From positions 112,305,124 through 112,369,123 of the forward strand of contig OX638371.1 of assembly GCA_951812925.1 (NCBI GenBank): DNA of 64,000 nt, written 5' to 3'. The DNA is from Calliopum simillimum. Lineage: Eukaryota > Arthropoda > Insecta > Diptera > Lauxaniidae. Position 1 is the stretch's first letter. Each line of letters opens with the position of its first letter. Under the pieces are notes generated by a model that saw only the letters and a list, made by a program, of their open reading frames with translations, ran no database searches and was not told the DNA's origin. Shown here piece by piece: positions 33,599-45,011 of the stretch. A program made the translations under genes and the position numbers.

Positions 33599-33890
33599 CT
33601 GCCATACCTAAATTGGAGCGTCAGCGTTATTTTACTGTCAAAAATTTCTCATGTACATACAATTTGTATGGCGCATACCGAAATTGCCAACGCTAAGCTA
33701 TTCGAATTTCCAATTTTGACAAAGCGTTATGGAGTGAAGTTAGCTGCAGAAAAGTAAAAAAAAGAAACAACAATATGATTTTGACAAACAAATGACTTCA
33801 ACGCAATGCTCTTTATTTCGGTATGGTGCTTGACGCTTTTGCGTAACGTTAAATAACGCAACGCCTGACGCTCCAATTTAGGTATGGCAG
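33599..33890. mobile_element. Harbinger-like MITE, copy 1
   Basis: A 292-bp element with perfect 26-bp terminal inverted repeats beginning CTGCCATACCTAAATTGGAG. It is flanked on both sides by TAA, the 3-bp TWA duplication typical of PIF/Harbinger. Internally it has GTATGGCGCATACCGAAATTG and an AT-rich centre. The same element lies in opposite orientation at 47898-48195. Confidence 0.8.
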
Positions 33891-33900
33891 TAATTCATTA

Positions 33901-34304
33901 AGGGCCGGTTTCACAATGTACAGTTAAGATATTTTTATACTAAAGTTTACTAACGGAAGCTGTGGGTATAAACCTTCCGTTAAATGATTTGGATTTCAAT
34001 AAATTTCATTTTTTAACTTATGGTTAAATATATATTGTGAATAAATAACAAATTTCCCCTTAAAATGTTTTCAAAAAATGTAAACATTTCAAATTTTTTC
34101 CTATGAATTTCAAAAAATATTTGAATTTATTTCAATCTGCCAGTTAAATTTTAACTGAAAAAATTGTGCCAGTTAAAGCTAACTGAACGTTAGAGTTTAT
34201 ATTCCGCCAGTTAATAAATAACTTCACATTGAGAAAACAATTTTATTCAAACTTACAGTTAAAGTCTCTGTTAAACGTTAACTGGACATTGTGAAAACGG
34301 CCCT
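33901..34304. mobile_element. MITE with TA flanks and GGGCCG ends
   Basis: The ends read AGGGCCGGTTTCACAATGT and (inverted) AGGGCCGTTTTCACAATGT, flanked by TA on both sides (33899-33900, 34305-34306). The interior repeats CAGTTAA/TTAACTG motifs. The TA duplication suggests a Tc1/mariner-type MITE of 404 bp. It lies 10 bp from the Harbinger-like MITE. Confidence 0.75.
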
Positions 34305-35236
34305 TAGTGCATCTTCTAGGAGACTTACAATTAGTTTAAAAATATTAATCCTAAATAACATTATTATGTCAAATACATAATTTAGTGTAGAATATCGATA
34401 CCTTAGAGCGCTATAGTCATATCTCCATTTTTTCAATTGTTGGGAAATGCAAAGAGAAGATTTCAAACAGTGGTTATTTAGGATTGGCTGCTATTTTGAT
34501 ATAACGATATATGCAATATTTTTACCTATAGTATATTATAACATAATTTAATGTTTTTAACCAATTTTATTAACTTCTAACGAAATCCCAGCCAATTTAT
34601 AGTATGTCATTACTTTTGCCCTTATATAGAATTCCACTACTATTGAAAAAAACGACGTATTTAGTACATTTTTTGAGTTTTTTCCACTAAAATGTAAAAA
34701 GTCATGAAACGCGTGGAAAACACGAAAAAACGATTTTTTTATTTTTTTTTATTTTGAATTTTTTAATTTTTGGTTCCGACTAACAAGAGTGGAGCCTTGG
34801 GTGTAACCAAATTTTTTCACTAAAATGTCGCAAAAAGTCATGAAACGCGATAAAACGAAGAATTTTTTTTTAAAATGCGACTTATTTGAATATTCAGTGG
34901 AGATAGGAGAGTAGCGCTCTTGAAAAAATTACAGTTTGGAGATAGGACTTTTTTTAATTTTCGAATTTTTTGGTGTTTTAGTGGTATTTTGACATCACAC
35001 AGTTTTCCACACGGTAAAGAAGCCCACAATGTTGCCATAACTGCAAAAATCTCAAAATCGCAAAAAGTGGAGATAGGACTATAGAGCTCTAAGGTATCGA
35101 TATTCTACACTAAATTATGTATTTGACATAATAATGTTATTTAGGATTAATATTTTTAAACTAATTTAGTAGAACGTCTGGAATTGACTTTGTACTTCAA
35201 AGTGGAACGATGGAATTGACTTCGTACTTCAAAATT

Positions 35237-36210
35237 TAAAAAAAAGTTCTATATAGTTGCACTCTGCTCATTTCATGCTGTTGTTTCACTTCTTTCACTT
35301 CGTCATCTAAAAAATTCCAAGTGCATTATGGCTGTCAAACAGTGTTGCCAGGCATCTCGGAACAAAATTCGTAGACAGCCAAATTTCCTTAATTTTACCC
35401 AGAAAAAAACCCTAAATGTGTATTTGGAGCTGCAGAGGAAAATGAAAATAAGCCTTATCACGAATAAATGATTCTGTGCGTTGAGACAAGTTCGGTATGA
35501 GTTTTCTTGTTTCTAAATTAGTTTTAAGGCCTTTTTTTAAAGGAGCGTTCATATTTACTACGCAACAAGTGTTAAATGCCCGTTCACCATCTCCGGGGAA
35601 TGCTTCAAGTCAATCTTCAAATTCTAGTTCACTTTCCCGCTTTGCCGTTTTATTCGTTATATACATAAAACACTTTCTATTTTTTGTTTTTTAAGTTTTA
35701 TGAAATCTGATTTTGCATATTAGACTTTCTTAAGAATAATAAGAAATTCATGCAGATAGGTGAGGACATGAATGGTGATAAGTTTTGATGGTTGTATTCA
35801 GCGACGATACAATATGATATGTTCACACCAAGTAATTAATTTAATTATCCATACAAATCATTAATTAAATTGCTAACGAAATATAAATTCAATTCATTAC
35901 CCGTACAAATTTTGTTACATTAATTTAATTATTCCAATTTAATTAAAAGTTTATTAAGCGTTTATTAAGTAAAAATGATCACCCTCTCATGAAAATATTT
36001 GAAAAATATGGCTGCAGCAAAAAATTACAGCTTTCATTTAACTGTCTTATTTTTGAAATTGTAAATAAATTTAAATTTTGTCTCAAATAAATTTGAAAAT
36101 ATTGGCCACGAAAATTTTGGGTGAACTTATGAGTGTATCCAGCGAAAATGTCATTCTACGTTGCTAGAAAACTAAGGATAATTGGCATGTAAGAATTCAA
36201 CCAATTTATA
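35237..36210. other. Interval without assigned gene
   Basis: A short Ser-rich open stretch at 35497-35694 (NARSPSPGNASSQSSNSSSL) is not supported by neighbours. CAGTGTTGCCAGGC at 35341 resembles a hAT terminus without a matching partner. From 35820 the sequence is repeats of TTAATTTAATT-type AT-rich DNA. Confidence 0.35.
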
Positions 36211-36983
36211 GGGCTATTCTGGCGACAATATTAGAGCTGTCAAACAGCTCACCATATCATGTCATATCAAAGGTATTTTAACTAGCTACAAAATCGTTGT
36301 ACAAAAATTTTAAATCCGAGTCAACATTTTCGAGATATGGCGTATTTTCAAAAATTTTTACCAGTTTTTTTATTTTTAAAGCACTATTTTTCCAAAAAAT
36401 GTCTGATTAACCTTTAGCTTTTATAACAAGTTATGGAATCCTAATCAATTTCATTCGATTTGATATGCAATTTATACCTCATTTCTTTCATTAGCACATT
36501 TTTTATAAGAAAACAAAAACGTAAGCCAAAGAAATTTTCATGCGCAACAACAACGGAAATTTGGAATTTTGCTAGCAAATTAGGTGATGGATATATTATA
36601 GACTGATTCGCGGCCGAAGACCGCCGTGAAGCCGGTATAAGATTTTTGGGAGTTTTAAATCCTGAGCTGCGGCCAAAGCCGCCCACTCGGCATCTTGCCT
36701 TGCTATCTGTCAAAAGTCTAGAATCAAAACAAAGAATTTTGACATTTTCGTAGTTTAAGAAGAAGCAGCATTTGTTATCGCTGCAACCAAAGCAATTCAA
36801 CCATGTTATTTTGCACAATTTGACAAGTTCACCACGAAAGCTTTTGTGTGGTGTATTTATGAGCTTTTTCTAAAAGATTTCTGCGCCAGAATACCGAATG
36901 TCTTCGGGAGCGTTAAAAAATCTTAGAAAGTAATTCTGACACGTATTCCGAAAGACTTTCTGCTGTCTTGGCCAGAATAGCCC
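36211..36983. mobile_element. TA-flanked element with GGGCTATTCTGGC ends, short copy
   Basis: A 773-bp element with inverted ends GGGCTATTCTGGC and GCCAGAATAGCCC, bounded by TA on each side. It shares sequence with the longer copy at 37314: the CGCGGCCGAAGAC block, CATCTTGCCTTGCTATCTGT and TCTTCGGGA. It also carries part of the fold-back family (AAATCCGAGTCAACATTTTC). Probably a deleted derivative of the longer copy. No transposase frame. Confidence 0.75.
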
Positions 36984-37313
36984 TATTAGTCTACATCGGG
37001 ATGACGACTTTTATAAAAACCCCGTTCGGCGTTTGCCTCAAAAGTTAAACGATGGAAGAAATTATCGTATTATGGGCGATTTAAATTTTTTCATGATCGA
37101 GACAATTTACCAATGGACAATTTGAAGAAGAAGAGAAATAATTTAATTAAATAAGCTCGGTATGAACATAAGGTTATGCGTGCAAACTTGCATTCAAACT
37201 ATTATTGTTTTATTCCACTTCTTCGGAGAAATATTTATTTACATAAGTATTAACTCCAACGGTTACGATTTTTTCACCCCAGAAATAACCCTAGACATTT
37301 TTCCACCCTAATA

Positions 37314-39326
37314 GGGCTATTCTGGCGTCAGTATTAGAGCTGTCAAACAGCTCACCACAGTCTTCACTGCTACGAAAGAAGTAACGAAGATGTTTTGGCA
37401 TTCTGGTTGCATTTAGAAAGCTCTTTTCCGTCTTTATGAATACGACTTTTAATACCTGCTACGTAGGAGGTCTTTGAGCGATCTTAACCCTTAAATGCAT
37501 AGTGGACCATATATGGTTCATGAACATAGTCATGGTAAAATCATTCATTATCCATGGTTAAAATTATCTATGATTATATTCATGAACCATATAAGGTCCA
37601 CTATGCATTTAAGGGTTAAAGCTATTAGTTGCTTGCTGTCAGGTTTTTATTATGTGAAAAGTGAAGAATTATGAAAAATTTTATTTTATTGCTTGTTTAT
37701 AATTTTTTATCATAAAACAGCTGGGCTTAATGTTAGATTATCGACTGTTAATATTTTCTTTTTAAACCTAATTTGGCTTATTAAGCTTTTAATTTTAAGA
37801 AAGAAAATATAATCAAAAATGTCTGGTCGGATCTACTTTCGGAGATATAGCCATCGAAAGATCGGGATATAGCTTTAATAAAACCGGTATAAGTTCGGAA
37901 CCCCTGGCTGGATTTTGATAATGTTAGTGTCATATGAAAGGTATTTTAATACACTACAAAATTGTTGTACGAAAATTCTAAATCCGAGTCAACATTTTCG
38001 AGATATGGCGTATTTTCAAAAATTTTGACCAGTTTTTTTATTTTTAAATCACTATTTTTCCAAAAAATTTCTGATTAACCTATAGTTTTTGTAACAAATT
38101 ATGGAATCCTAATCAATTTCATTCGATTTGATATGCAATTTACACCTCATTTCCTTCATTAGCACAATTTTTATAGGAAAACAAAAAAGTAAGCCACAGA
38201 AATTTTCGTGAACAACAACAACATCGGAAATTTGGAATTTCGCTAGCAAACTAGGTGATTATAGACTGATCCGCGGCCGAAGACTGTCGTGAAGTGGTTT
38301 TTTGGGAGTTTTAAATCCGGAGCTGCGGCCGAAGCCGCCCACTTACCCCTACTCTTATGCCAAATTACTGTGAGAAAAAAAAATCGGCCCAAATTTCAGA
38401 AAAGTCATAATATCTCGAAAACTACGAGTAAATTTTGTGTTCAGTTTTGTAGCTTATTAAATTACCTTTCATATGCCGTTTTTGTTAATAAGACATTTTT
38501 GGAAAAATAGTGCATTAAAAACAAAAAAACTGGTAAAATTTTTTGAAAATTCGCCATATCTCCAAAACCATGACTCGGATTTAAAACTTTTGCACATAGT
38601 TTTTATAGCCAGTTAAAATACCTTTCATACGACACCAATATTATTAAAATCCATTAAGGGATTCTGAACTTTTAACGGTTTTCATATAAGCTATATCCCG
38701 ATCTTCCGATGGCTATATCTCCGAAAGTAGATTTGACCAGATCTTTCTGTTGTTGTTGTTGTAATTGATTTTGAGAACCCTATTTGGGCCAAAAAAATAT
38801 AAAAAAAAACAACAACAGTTTTTAAAGTAAAATTGTTGCCTAAGATTTGGCAGTTGTTAAATTTTTGCTTGTGTGAGTGTTAATGATAAAGGGAAAAACA
38901 AAATTATAACTATTTTGGTTTAATATTTGTTCTAATAGTTACAAAATAAAAGAAAAGTTTGTGTAAAAACATGTAGCAACAATTTCTGCGCAATATTATA
39001 TGGCGGCGCTCAAGAATAATTTATTTTGCATGTCAAAATAAAAAATGGAACCCGGCATCTTGCCTTGCTATCTGTCAAAAGTGTAGAATCAAAACAAAGA
39101 ATTTTGACATTTTCGCAGTTTAAGATGAAGCAGCATTTGTTATCGCTGCAACCAGAGCAATTCAACCAGAATTTGACAAGTTCACCACGAAAGCTTTTGT
39201 GTGGTGAATTTATGAGCTTTTTCTAAAAGATTTCTGCGCCAGAATACCGAATGTCTTCGGGAATCTTAGAAAGTAATTCTGACATGTATTCAGAAAGACT
39301 TTCTGCTGTCTAAGCCAGAATAGCCC
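37314..39326. mobile_element. TA-flanked element with GGGCTATTCTGGC ends, long copy
   Basis: A 2.0-kb element with the same inverted ends as 36211-36983 and TA flanks (37312-37313, 39327-39328). Its centre (about 37825-38745) is an inverted repeat of the fold-back family, with CGGAGATATAGCCATCGAAAG at left matched inverted at 38705. It also contains a piggyBac-like MITE (37488-37615). Coding sequence is absent. Two sizes of one family side by side, 330 bp apart, indicate local hopping or tandem duplication. Confidence 0.75.
37488..37615. mobile_element. piggyBac-like MITE with TTAA flanks
   Basis: A 128-bp near-perfect palindrome. The ends are CCCTTAAATGCATAGTGGAC and its reverse complement, and TTAA flanks both sides (37484-37487, 37616-37619). 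TTAA duplication with CCC...GGG termini is the piggyBac signature. It is nested in the 2-kb element. Confidence 0.8.
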
Positions 39327-39402
39327 TATAAATTGCATCCTCGAACGAAAAAAAAAACCTTAAACCTTAAGTTAATCCTAACTGGCAACACTGCTACAGC
39401 TG

Positions 39403-39445
39403 GCAGGTTCCGAACCTGCAAGATTTTTGCAGGTTCCGAACCTGC
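39403..39445. promoter_or_regulatory. Two copies of a perfect 17-bp palindrome upstream of Uba2
   Basis: GCAGGTTCCGAACCTGC occurs at 39403-39419 and 39429-39445, 26 bp apart, about 370 bp before the Uba2 start codon. A degenerate third half (GAGGTTCGTCAG) follows. Exact dyads of this size repeated on nearly 2.5 helical turns look like protein-binding sites, but a small repeat origin is possible. No factor is assigned. Confidence 0.45.
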
Positions 39446-39810
39446 GAGGAGGTTCGTCAGTTTGACGTCACTTGTTTCCTGAAGGTTCTGAAAATTAAAT
39501 TTCAGAAAATTTCTTTTGACTGTTAATTGTTAATTTCGATTGTTAATCTAACAGATTAACCATCTGTAATCTAATATCTGTAAGCTCTCAATATAGAAAA
39601 ACAATAAGATTACCACAATTATAATAAGGATCCGGATCATCACCCAATGGGTAACCAACATATTGTCAAATCGGCTGTTGGATTTAATAATTATTATTAT
39701 TAATAAATTATTAAAACTATACTATAAGTTTATAAGTAACAGTAACAGTAACATACTGAAATAAATAACTATTCTTTATTGATATAAACTGAAGTATTCC
39801 AAAGCATACT

Positions 39811-40161
39811 ATGGCTGCTACTCTGTCCGGTGTGTTCCCATCAACGTTGCAAGAAAAAATTCAGCAGTCTAAAGTGCTCGTAGTTGGCGCGGGCGGGATT
39901 GGTTGTGAAATTCTTAAAAACTTGGTGCTTTCCGGTTTTCCAGACATTGAAATTGTAAGTTTGATGGAATGATAAATGGTCCTTGCTTATAGTAAAATGA
40001 TTTCAGATTGATTTAGATACCATAGATTTGAGCAATCTAAATCGTCAATTTCTCTTCCACCGGGAACACGTTGGTAAATCCAAAGCTAAGGTTGCACGTG
40101 AAAGTGCATTAGAATTTAATCCCGATGTAAAAATTAAAGCATATCATGACAGCATCTTTGC
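39811..40161 (+). CDS. Uba2: SUMO-activating enzyme subunit 2 (Uba2), first two exons
   Basis: Exon 1 (39811-39954) encodes [20 protein letters not shown] and [20 protein letters not shown], ending at GTAAGT. Exon 2 (40007-40161) encodes [20 protein letters not shown] and [19 protein letters not shown], ending DSIF in phase 2 before GTAAGT. This is the start of the adenylation domain of the E1 that charges SUMO: the GxGGIG nucleotide loop and the [14 protein letters not shown] strand-helix are intact. The catalytic Cys domain, UFD and tail should follow in later exons. None is visible on + between 40162 and 64000, an interval full of transposons. Either the gene has a giant intron past the window or the 5' part has been separated. 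The spliced frame shows no damage. Confidence 0.9.
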
Positions 40162-40403
40162 GTAAGTAATATTGATGTAAATACATAATGCATAAGCCAA
40201 ATTAATGGTATTTAATAAAATGAAATGATAAAACAAAACAAAATGGACGAAATTGTTAAAAGCTCTGTTCGATTGTACAAAATGCGTTTTTGATTTACGG
40301 CAGATAGGATAGTTGCGCATCTATCTTGTCTGTATCGGGTTTGTGTTTGTGGGAAATTTTGTGTGGACTTTTAGCTGGCCGATTGCTCGCAGATTATTAA
40401 AAA

Positions 40404-42162
40404 CATTGGGTGGTATTAATAAAAAATAGCAATTGCTTCAAGATAACTTTCGTAGTAAAGTAAATGCAAATAGCATTTGCTTAAAATTGGTATGAATAAA
40501 ATTTATGTTTGCTACAGCAAGTTCGAAAATTCGGAACTAGTATTTGCTTTGTCATATTTGACATTGTTTATTTAAAATACAAATGTTTGAAATAAATTGA
40601 AATAAAAAATTATTTTTTTTTGGAATTTGTCAAAATGTACAGGCAAAATATAATTTATCATTTGTGCACAATGCAAAAAACCCGCTCTCTGGAAGCGCAT
40701 GCAGTGCTGCCAATAAATCATCAATCAAGCCAAACTGATCATATTTGTAGCCGTCAAATGTTCAAGTTGCCTGAAAAGATTATGCTGCAGCCAAGGGTTA
40801 CGATAAAGGTATGCAACTCTTGAAAAAGTCAACTTGACTTAATTTGTTGGACAGAAAAAATTCACATAGCTGTCATCGCTCAGGATGTTTATCCATTGGA
40901 GTAAGAGCAATTCCTAAATGCTTTGCATTACTTCCGCCGAATGACCTAAACTATTTTCGCCTTAACAAATGTATTCTCCAAAGTCTTGATGACAGCAAGG
41001 GATGCTACAATGCATGCTAAGATAAGCTTTATATATGTTTGTAAACTGCGGTGGTTGCATTTTAGAATCAGAGTTTGGAACGGATGAGGGCGCTTGAATT
41101 TGTTTAGAAGCAGGATTACGTAAAAGAAGCGGGACAAAGTTTACATGTTTCATAAATAAATATTAAAAAAAAAATTGTTAGTTCTTCATATGGAATTAAA
41201 ATTGAAGCTGATTAAACATGCATTTTTTTATTTATTTTTGGATTTGTTTTTCAATTATTTCGATTCTGTTATTATTTATTTGAAATGAAGTTGACAGCAC
41301 CAGCAGTCAAGTGGGAACACTATTTTTTGCATCTCCTTTTAAAAATGAATGATGTGAAAAACGAGCCGTTTTTGATGCCATTGTAGAAGGATATATAAAA
41401 ATTATCAACTTTTAATCAAAATTTTTGTGTCTGTTCATAAACTTCGTGACGCTTAAATCCCCCAAAAACTTAAAACCCTATTCTCTCCGTATTTGAAGGT
41501 AATGTGAGGCAAAAATACATAAGCTGTTACGCTTCCACAGACCCATGGTTGAATTACCTTGAAAATGTCAAAATTTGCTAGTCTTTTGACAGATAGCAAG
41601 GCAAGATCAGGGTTCCATTTTTTTATTTTGACAACTTGCCATAACCATTGTTATTGAATCATGCACAAACCCTTGTTTCCCTTGGAAATCCTAGCTTGAC
41701 AAGATTGCTAAAACGGCAACTGTCAAAGTTGCCATTCAGACAACGTAACATAAATGCGTTGCCTTATAAATGTATATATATGCCTATAGTTTAAACTACC
41801 TGCTCTTGGCTTTTTACTAATTTTACAACGAAAGCTGTTTGCCTCCACAATCGACACAGTTTATATTTACAATTTAATTAATTTCTTTCCCTATTAAGAT
41901 TTACGGCAATCAATATAGAACAAGATTTATGTGTAAAAAGTACCTAGCAAACTCTCGTAGTCAGCTAGAAAGCAGACTCAGAATATTCAAGTAAATACTA
42001 CGAGTTACGTATTTTTATTCATACCAATTTAAGCAAAAGCTTTTTTCGAACATAGCAAATGCTTAAAAATATTTTTTCACATACGAATTGAAGTAAATGC
42101 TACAAATTGAAGCAATTGCTTCGAGTTTTAGCAAAGTAAAGTTTTATTAATATGACCCATTG
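40404..42162. mobile_element. Probable 1.76-kb inverted-end element in the Uba2 intron
   Basis: The left end CATTGGGTGGTATTAATAAA and right end (inverted) CAATGGGTCATATTAATAAA face each other. Inside each end lies CAATTGCTTC with AAGTAAATGC motifs, giving long AT-rich subterminal repeats. No target duplication was recognised. Within it, 41575-41640 holds a fragment (TGACAGATAGCAAGGCAAGAT) inverted relative to 36690 and 39057 of the GGGCTATTCTGGC family. Confidence 0.5.
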
Positions 42163-42269
42163 CCGAAAATGTTTTCTTATGGAGCGGAACTCCTGAAAAA
42201 ATAAAAAATTTTTTTTCTTATACGGGAATGTAGAGCTTTAGAAGAAAAAATAAATACTTTATCAAAACG

Positions 42270-43561
42270 CACAGTGCGTTGAGCCCATACAAGCAATGGT
42301 CAAAAATAGAAGGAGTGGTTGGATATCGATGAAATTTGGTTCTATAAGTAATTTGGGGTCGCTGAGCTCAAAAATTATCAGATTTGTTTTAAACTTTATA
42401 GTTTTGCTAAACACCAGGTATTTAGGAAGATTTTCTTATATTAATGTTTAATATAACAAATGAAATATACGTAGTAGAAATACGGTTTTTTGTACTTTTG
42501 AAACCATTTATGTTAGTAAAAACAAAAAAACTTGTCAACATAAATTTTATATTTTGTGTTAATTTTTCATTTTAAGCATTAAAAAAAAAAAAAAAAAATA
42601 TTTGTAGGACGAAGTAGGAAAAATTATTTGCAGTTCCTGGTTACATAGAATCCGTACTAGTAGATTAAAGAAAAAAACGGCAGTTATTTTTATGGGATTT
42701 GCTTATTTTTTTCATCGAAATTTGTCAATTTCTGTAGTTTTTCATTTGATATCATATTGTGACGAAAAATAAGAACACATGGAAAGAAACTTCACGAAAA
42801 TACTTGACATTTCGAGATGTCAATAAAACCAGTGACGTCACGGAAGTACTTGACATTTCGAGATGTCAATAAAGGGAATCAACGAGATGTTGCCAGATGT
42901 TTCGCTAATGCAATTCTAGAACGTTCATTTGGGTATAAAAGGAGCTGTTCATGAGAGCTGAACACATTTGATTTTAAGCAATAAAGCGAAAAGGTTGTAC
43001 ACACAGTGAAAGTGAAAGTAAATAAAGTGTTAATTGTAATATTAGATTTTGAATGTAACAATTGTACCGTGTGAAAATAAACATTTGTGTTTTAAATAAA
43101 CCATTTTATAACTAAATAAAGTGTGTGTTTTTGATTGCTACACAATCCAGTGATCGAACTCAGAAAACTGTAAGAGACTGAAATTATCGTCATAGAGACA
43201 GGAAATTTCGTAACAATATATTAAAATCACTACAATATATATCAAATTATATATATTCTAAAATTTTGTTATTCTAATTATTTACTCAAATTTTACTTAT
43301 AATAAAAAACTTAACTTCGCTTAGTTTAATCAAAACACAAACTTTTGATAATTATTTGTTTAAGAGAACCCAAAACGAATTGAACAAAGCATGATTTTTT
43401 TTAAAAAAATATCTCAACTTTGAAGTGTCACAGCGTAGCCAAAACTGAGTCTATCCTCTAAATATTTTGTTTTAATTTTATTGATACAAGTACCTGTCGA
43501 TTTATCAATATTGTTAGGTTTCGAAAAATTTTGTTTTTTGTCCATGGGCCAACGCAGTGTG
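42270..43561 (-). mobile_element. Transib-like non-autonomous DNA element, copy B
   Basis: The left end is CACAGTGCGTTGAGCCCATA and the right end (inverted) CACACTGCGTTGGCCCATGG. It is flanked by an exact 5-bp duplication AAACG (42265-42269, 43562-43566). It is the inverted equivalent of 11648-12510. Without its internal solo LTR (42758-43215 plus 4-bp duplication) it is 830 bp, close to the 863 bp of copy A. Exact ends and target duplications in two copies strongly support the element boundaries. Confidence 0.75.
42758..43215 (+). mobile_element. Solo LTR nested in the Transib-like element
   Basis: A 458-bp insertion starting TGTGACGAAA and ending TTTCGTAACA (imperfect inverted termini, TG...CA). 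It is flanked by a 4-bp duplication ATAT (42754-42757, 43216-43219). Copy A of the host element shows the empty site. It contains two direct copies of ACTTGACATTTCGAGATGTC, each an internal dyad (TTGACAT/ATGTCAA), then a TATAAAAGG box at about 42935 and several AATAAA signals. This layout matches enhancer, promoter and poly-A parts of a gypsy-type LTR. No internal retroviral-like genes remain. Confidence 0.8.
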
Positions 43562-43566
43562 AAACG

Positions 43567-44122
43567 GGTCGTTCAGATTTATTTTTAGAGATATGGGCAT
43601 CAGGTTGCTGATATATGTTTTATGGAAACCAGTATAAGTTGGGAGCCCTTGTAATTCTTTTAAAAATTTTGATGATGTCTGGATAATATTTTGTCAAGCT
43701 TCAATATTGTTATTAAAAACTTTTAAATTAAGGCCACAATTTTCAAGATATTGAATTTTTTCTAAAATTTTGACCAAGGTTTTTTTAAGTAACCTTTATT
43801 TTTCTAAAAAAAACCCATGTTTTTTAGTTTTTGTAATGAATAGTATAGATTATCTGCTTCGAAACAGTTGATGTTGAATTTTTTCTTGTTGTTTTTCATA
43901 AATCCAATGCAGTTCAAAGAAATTTTTTGATTCAATATATTTTTTTATTAATAAAAAATATTAGCACAACAAAATTATGTGCCAATAATAAATCAAATAA
44001 ATACTTGTTTATAATCAAGGTTTTTTTAGCCTGTTAAAGTATCTTTTGAATGACACTAATCTTATTGAAATTCATCAAGCATATCGCCTCCTACAACACA
44101 AAAAGTGCACGCACGAAGAAAG
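43567..44122. repeat. Fold-back family debris
   Basis: Around 43590-43660 the phrases AGAGATATGGGCATCAG and AAACCAGTATAAGTTGGGAG are diverged relatives of the fold-back arms at 8980 and 37850. No gene is seen. Confidence 0.5.
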
Positions 44123-44248
44123 TGTAGAAAATTTGTATAATCAAAGCAACCAAAATTCACGAAGTTTTTATTGTCAAATAGAAAACTAAATATTCTATTT
44201 TCACTTCAATAAAACTCTCAAACAATAACGACGCGTTTTCTTTTAACA
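44123..44248 (+). repeat. copia 5' LTR
   Basis: 126 bp, starting TGTAGAAAATTTG and ending TTTTAACA, with AATAAA at about 44210. It is preceded by GAAAG and followed by the primer binding site at about 44250-44268. Confidence 0.9.
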
Positions 44249-44396
44249 AAGATTATGGGCCCAGACGCCCAGTCGTAGCAATATTTGAAAAATAGATTTT
44301 TTTGTCATGAGATAAAAATTAAATGAAAAAATTTAAAAAAAAAAGAAAATTAATTTTGTACGAACGAAATACAAAAAAAAAAAAATTATTACTGCT

Positions 44397-45011
44397 ATGG
44401 CGAGCTCATTATTAGCTGTTGAAAAGCTGGATGGAGAGAATTTTTCGATTTGGTCGGTCCAAATAAGGAGTCTGCTGATTACGCAGGATTGCTGGTCGGT
44501 CGTCGAGTCTACGTTGGATGGTAATGCGTCGGCAACGGAGAAGGCAGCATGGTTGAAGGCGGATAGCAGGTCGTTTGCAATTATGACTCTTAATGTGGAA
44601 CCATCGCAGTTGATATATTTTAAGGAATGTAAAACTTCCAAGTCAGCGTGGGATAAGCTAAATGGTATTTATAAGGTCAAAGATCCTGGTCGCAAGGTGA
44701 ATTTATTCAAGCAGTTAGTGCGTTTTAAATTTAGTTCGAATCACGGGTATGCTAATCAAATAAATGAGTTCAGTTCTATTGTCGAAAGCCTTCAAGAAAT
44801 AGACATCGATATTCCGGAAGACATTTTCAGCATTATGTTTCTGTGTAGCTTACCAGTAAGCATGGAAAATTTTGTTGTAGCAATCGAATGTCGCGAGTCG
44901 TTGCCTTCTTTGGATCAATTAAAGGTTAAAATATTGGAAGAGGAGCATCGTCGTGAGGATATGTATAATATGTTATGTATTTTGTACTCTACAAATTTCA
45001 AGAAGAACAAT
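44397..45011 (+). pseudogene. copia Gag (N-terminal part)
   Basis: The ATG at 44397 begins MASSLLAVEKLDGENFSIWS. DUF4219/UBN2-type Gag features follow: LDGENFSIW, LKADSRSFAIMTLN, KTSKSAWDKLNGIYK and LKVKILEEEHRRED. About 205 residues are open until a MITE (45012) replaces the sequence that should encode the zinc knuckle. Its reading frame continues artificially through the MITE to 45137. Confidence 0.85.

Larger units (their letters stand above)
33169..35236. mobile_element. Fold-back element whose left arm is split by other insertions
   Basis: Outer arms match in inverted orientation: 33169-33236 (TTTTGAAGTACAAAGTCAATT...) against 35168-35236. The right arm continues without break into 35060-35167. 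The matching left part resumes only at 34325-34435 (TTAGTTTAAAAATATTAATC... GATACCTTAGAGC). So about 1.08 kb (33237-34324) interrupts the left arm, including the two MITEs listed separately. The loop (34440-35060) carries a repeated phrase AAAAAGTCATGAAACGCG. No coding capacity. Confidence 0.65.

Noticed and set aside
35497..35694. 65-codon Ser-rich + strand frame
   Set aside because: No splice context, no homologous motif and a low-complexity centre; not enough to call a gene.
35341..39396. Possible hAT element between CAGTGTTGCCAGG (35341) and TGGCAACACTG (39386)
   Set aside because: Flanking eight bases do not match, and the interval contains two independent complete elements; the ends are likely separate relics.
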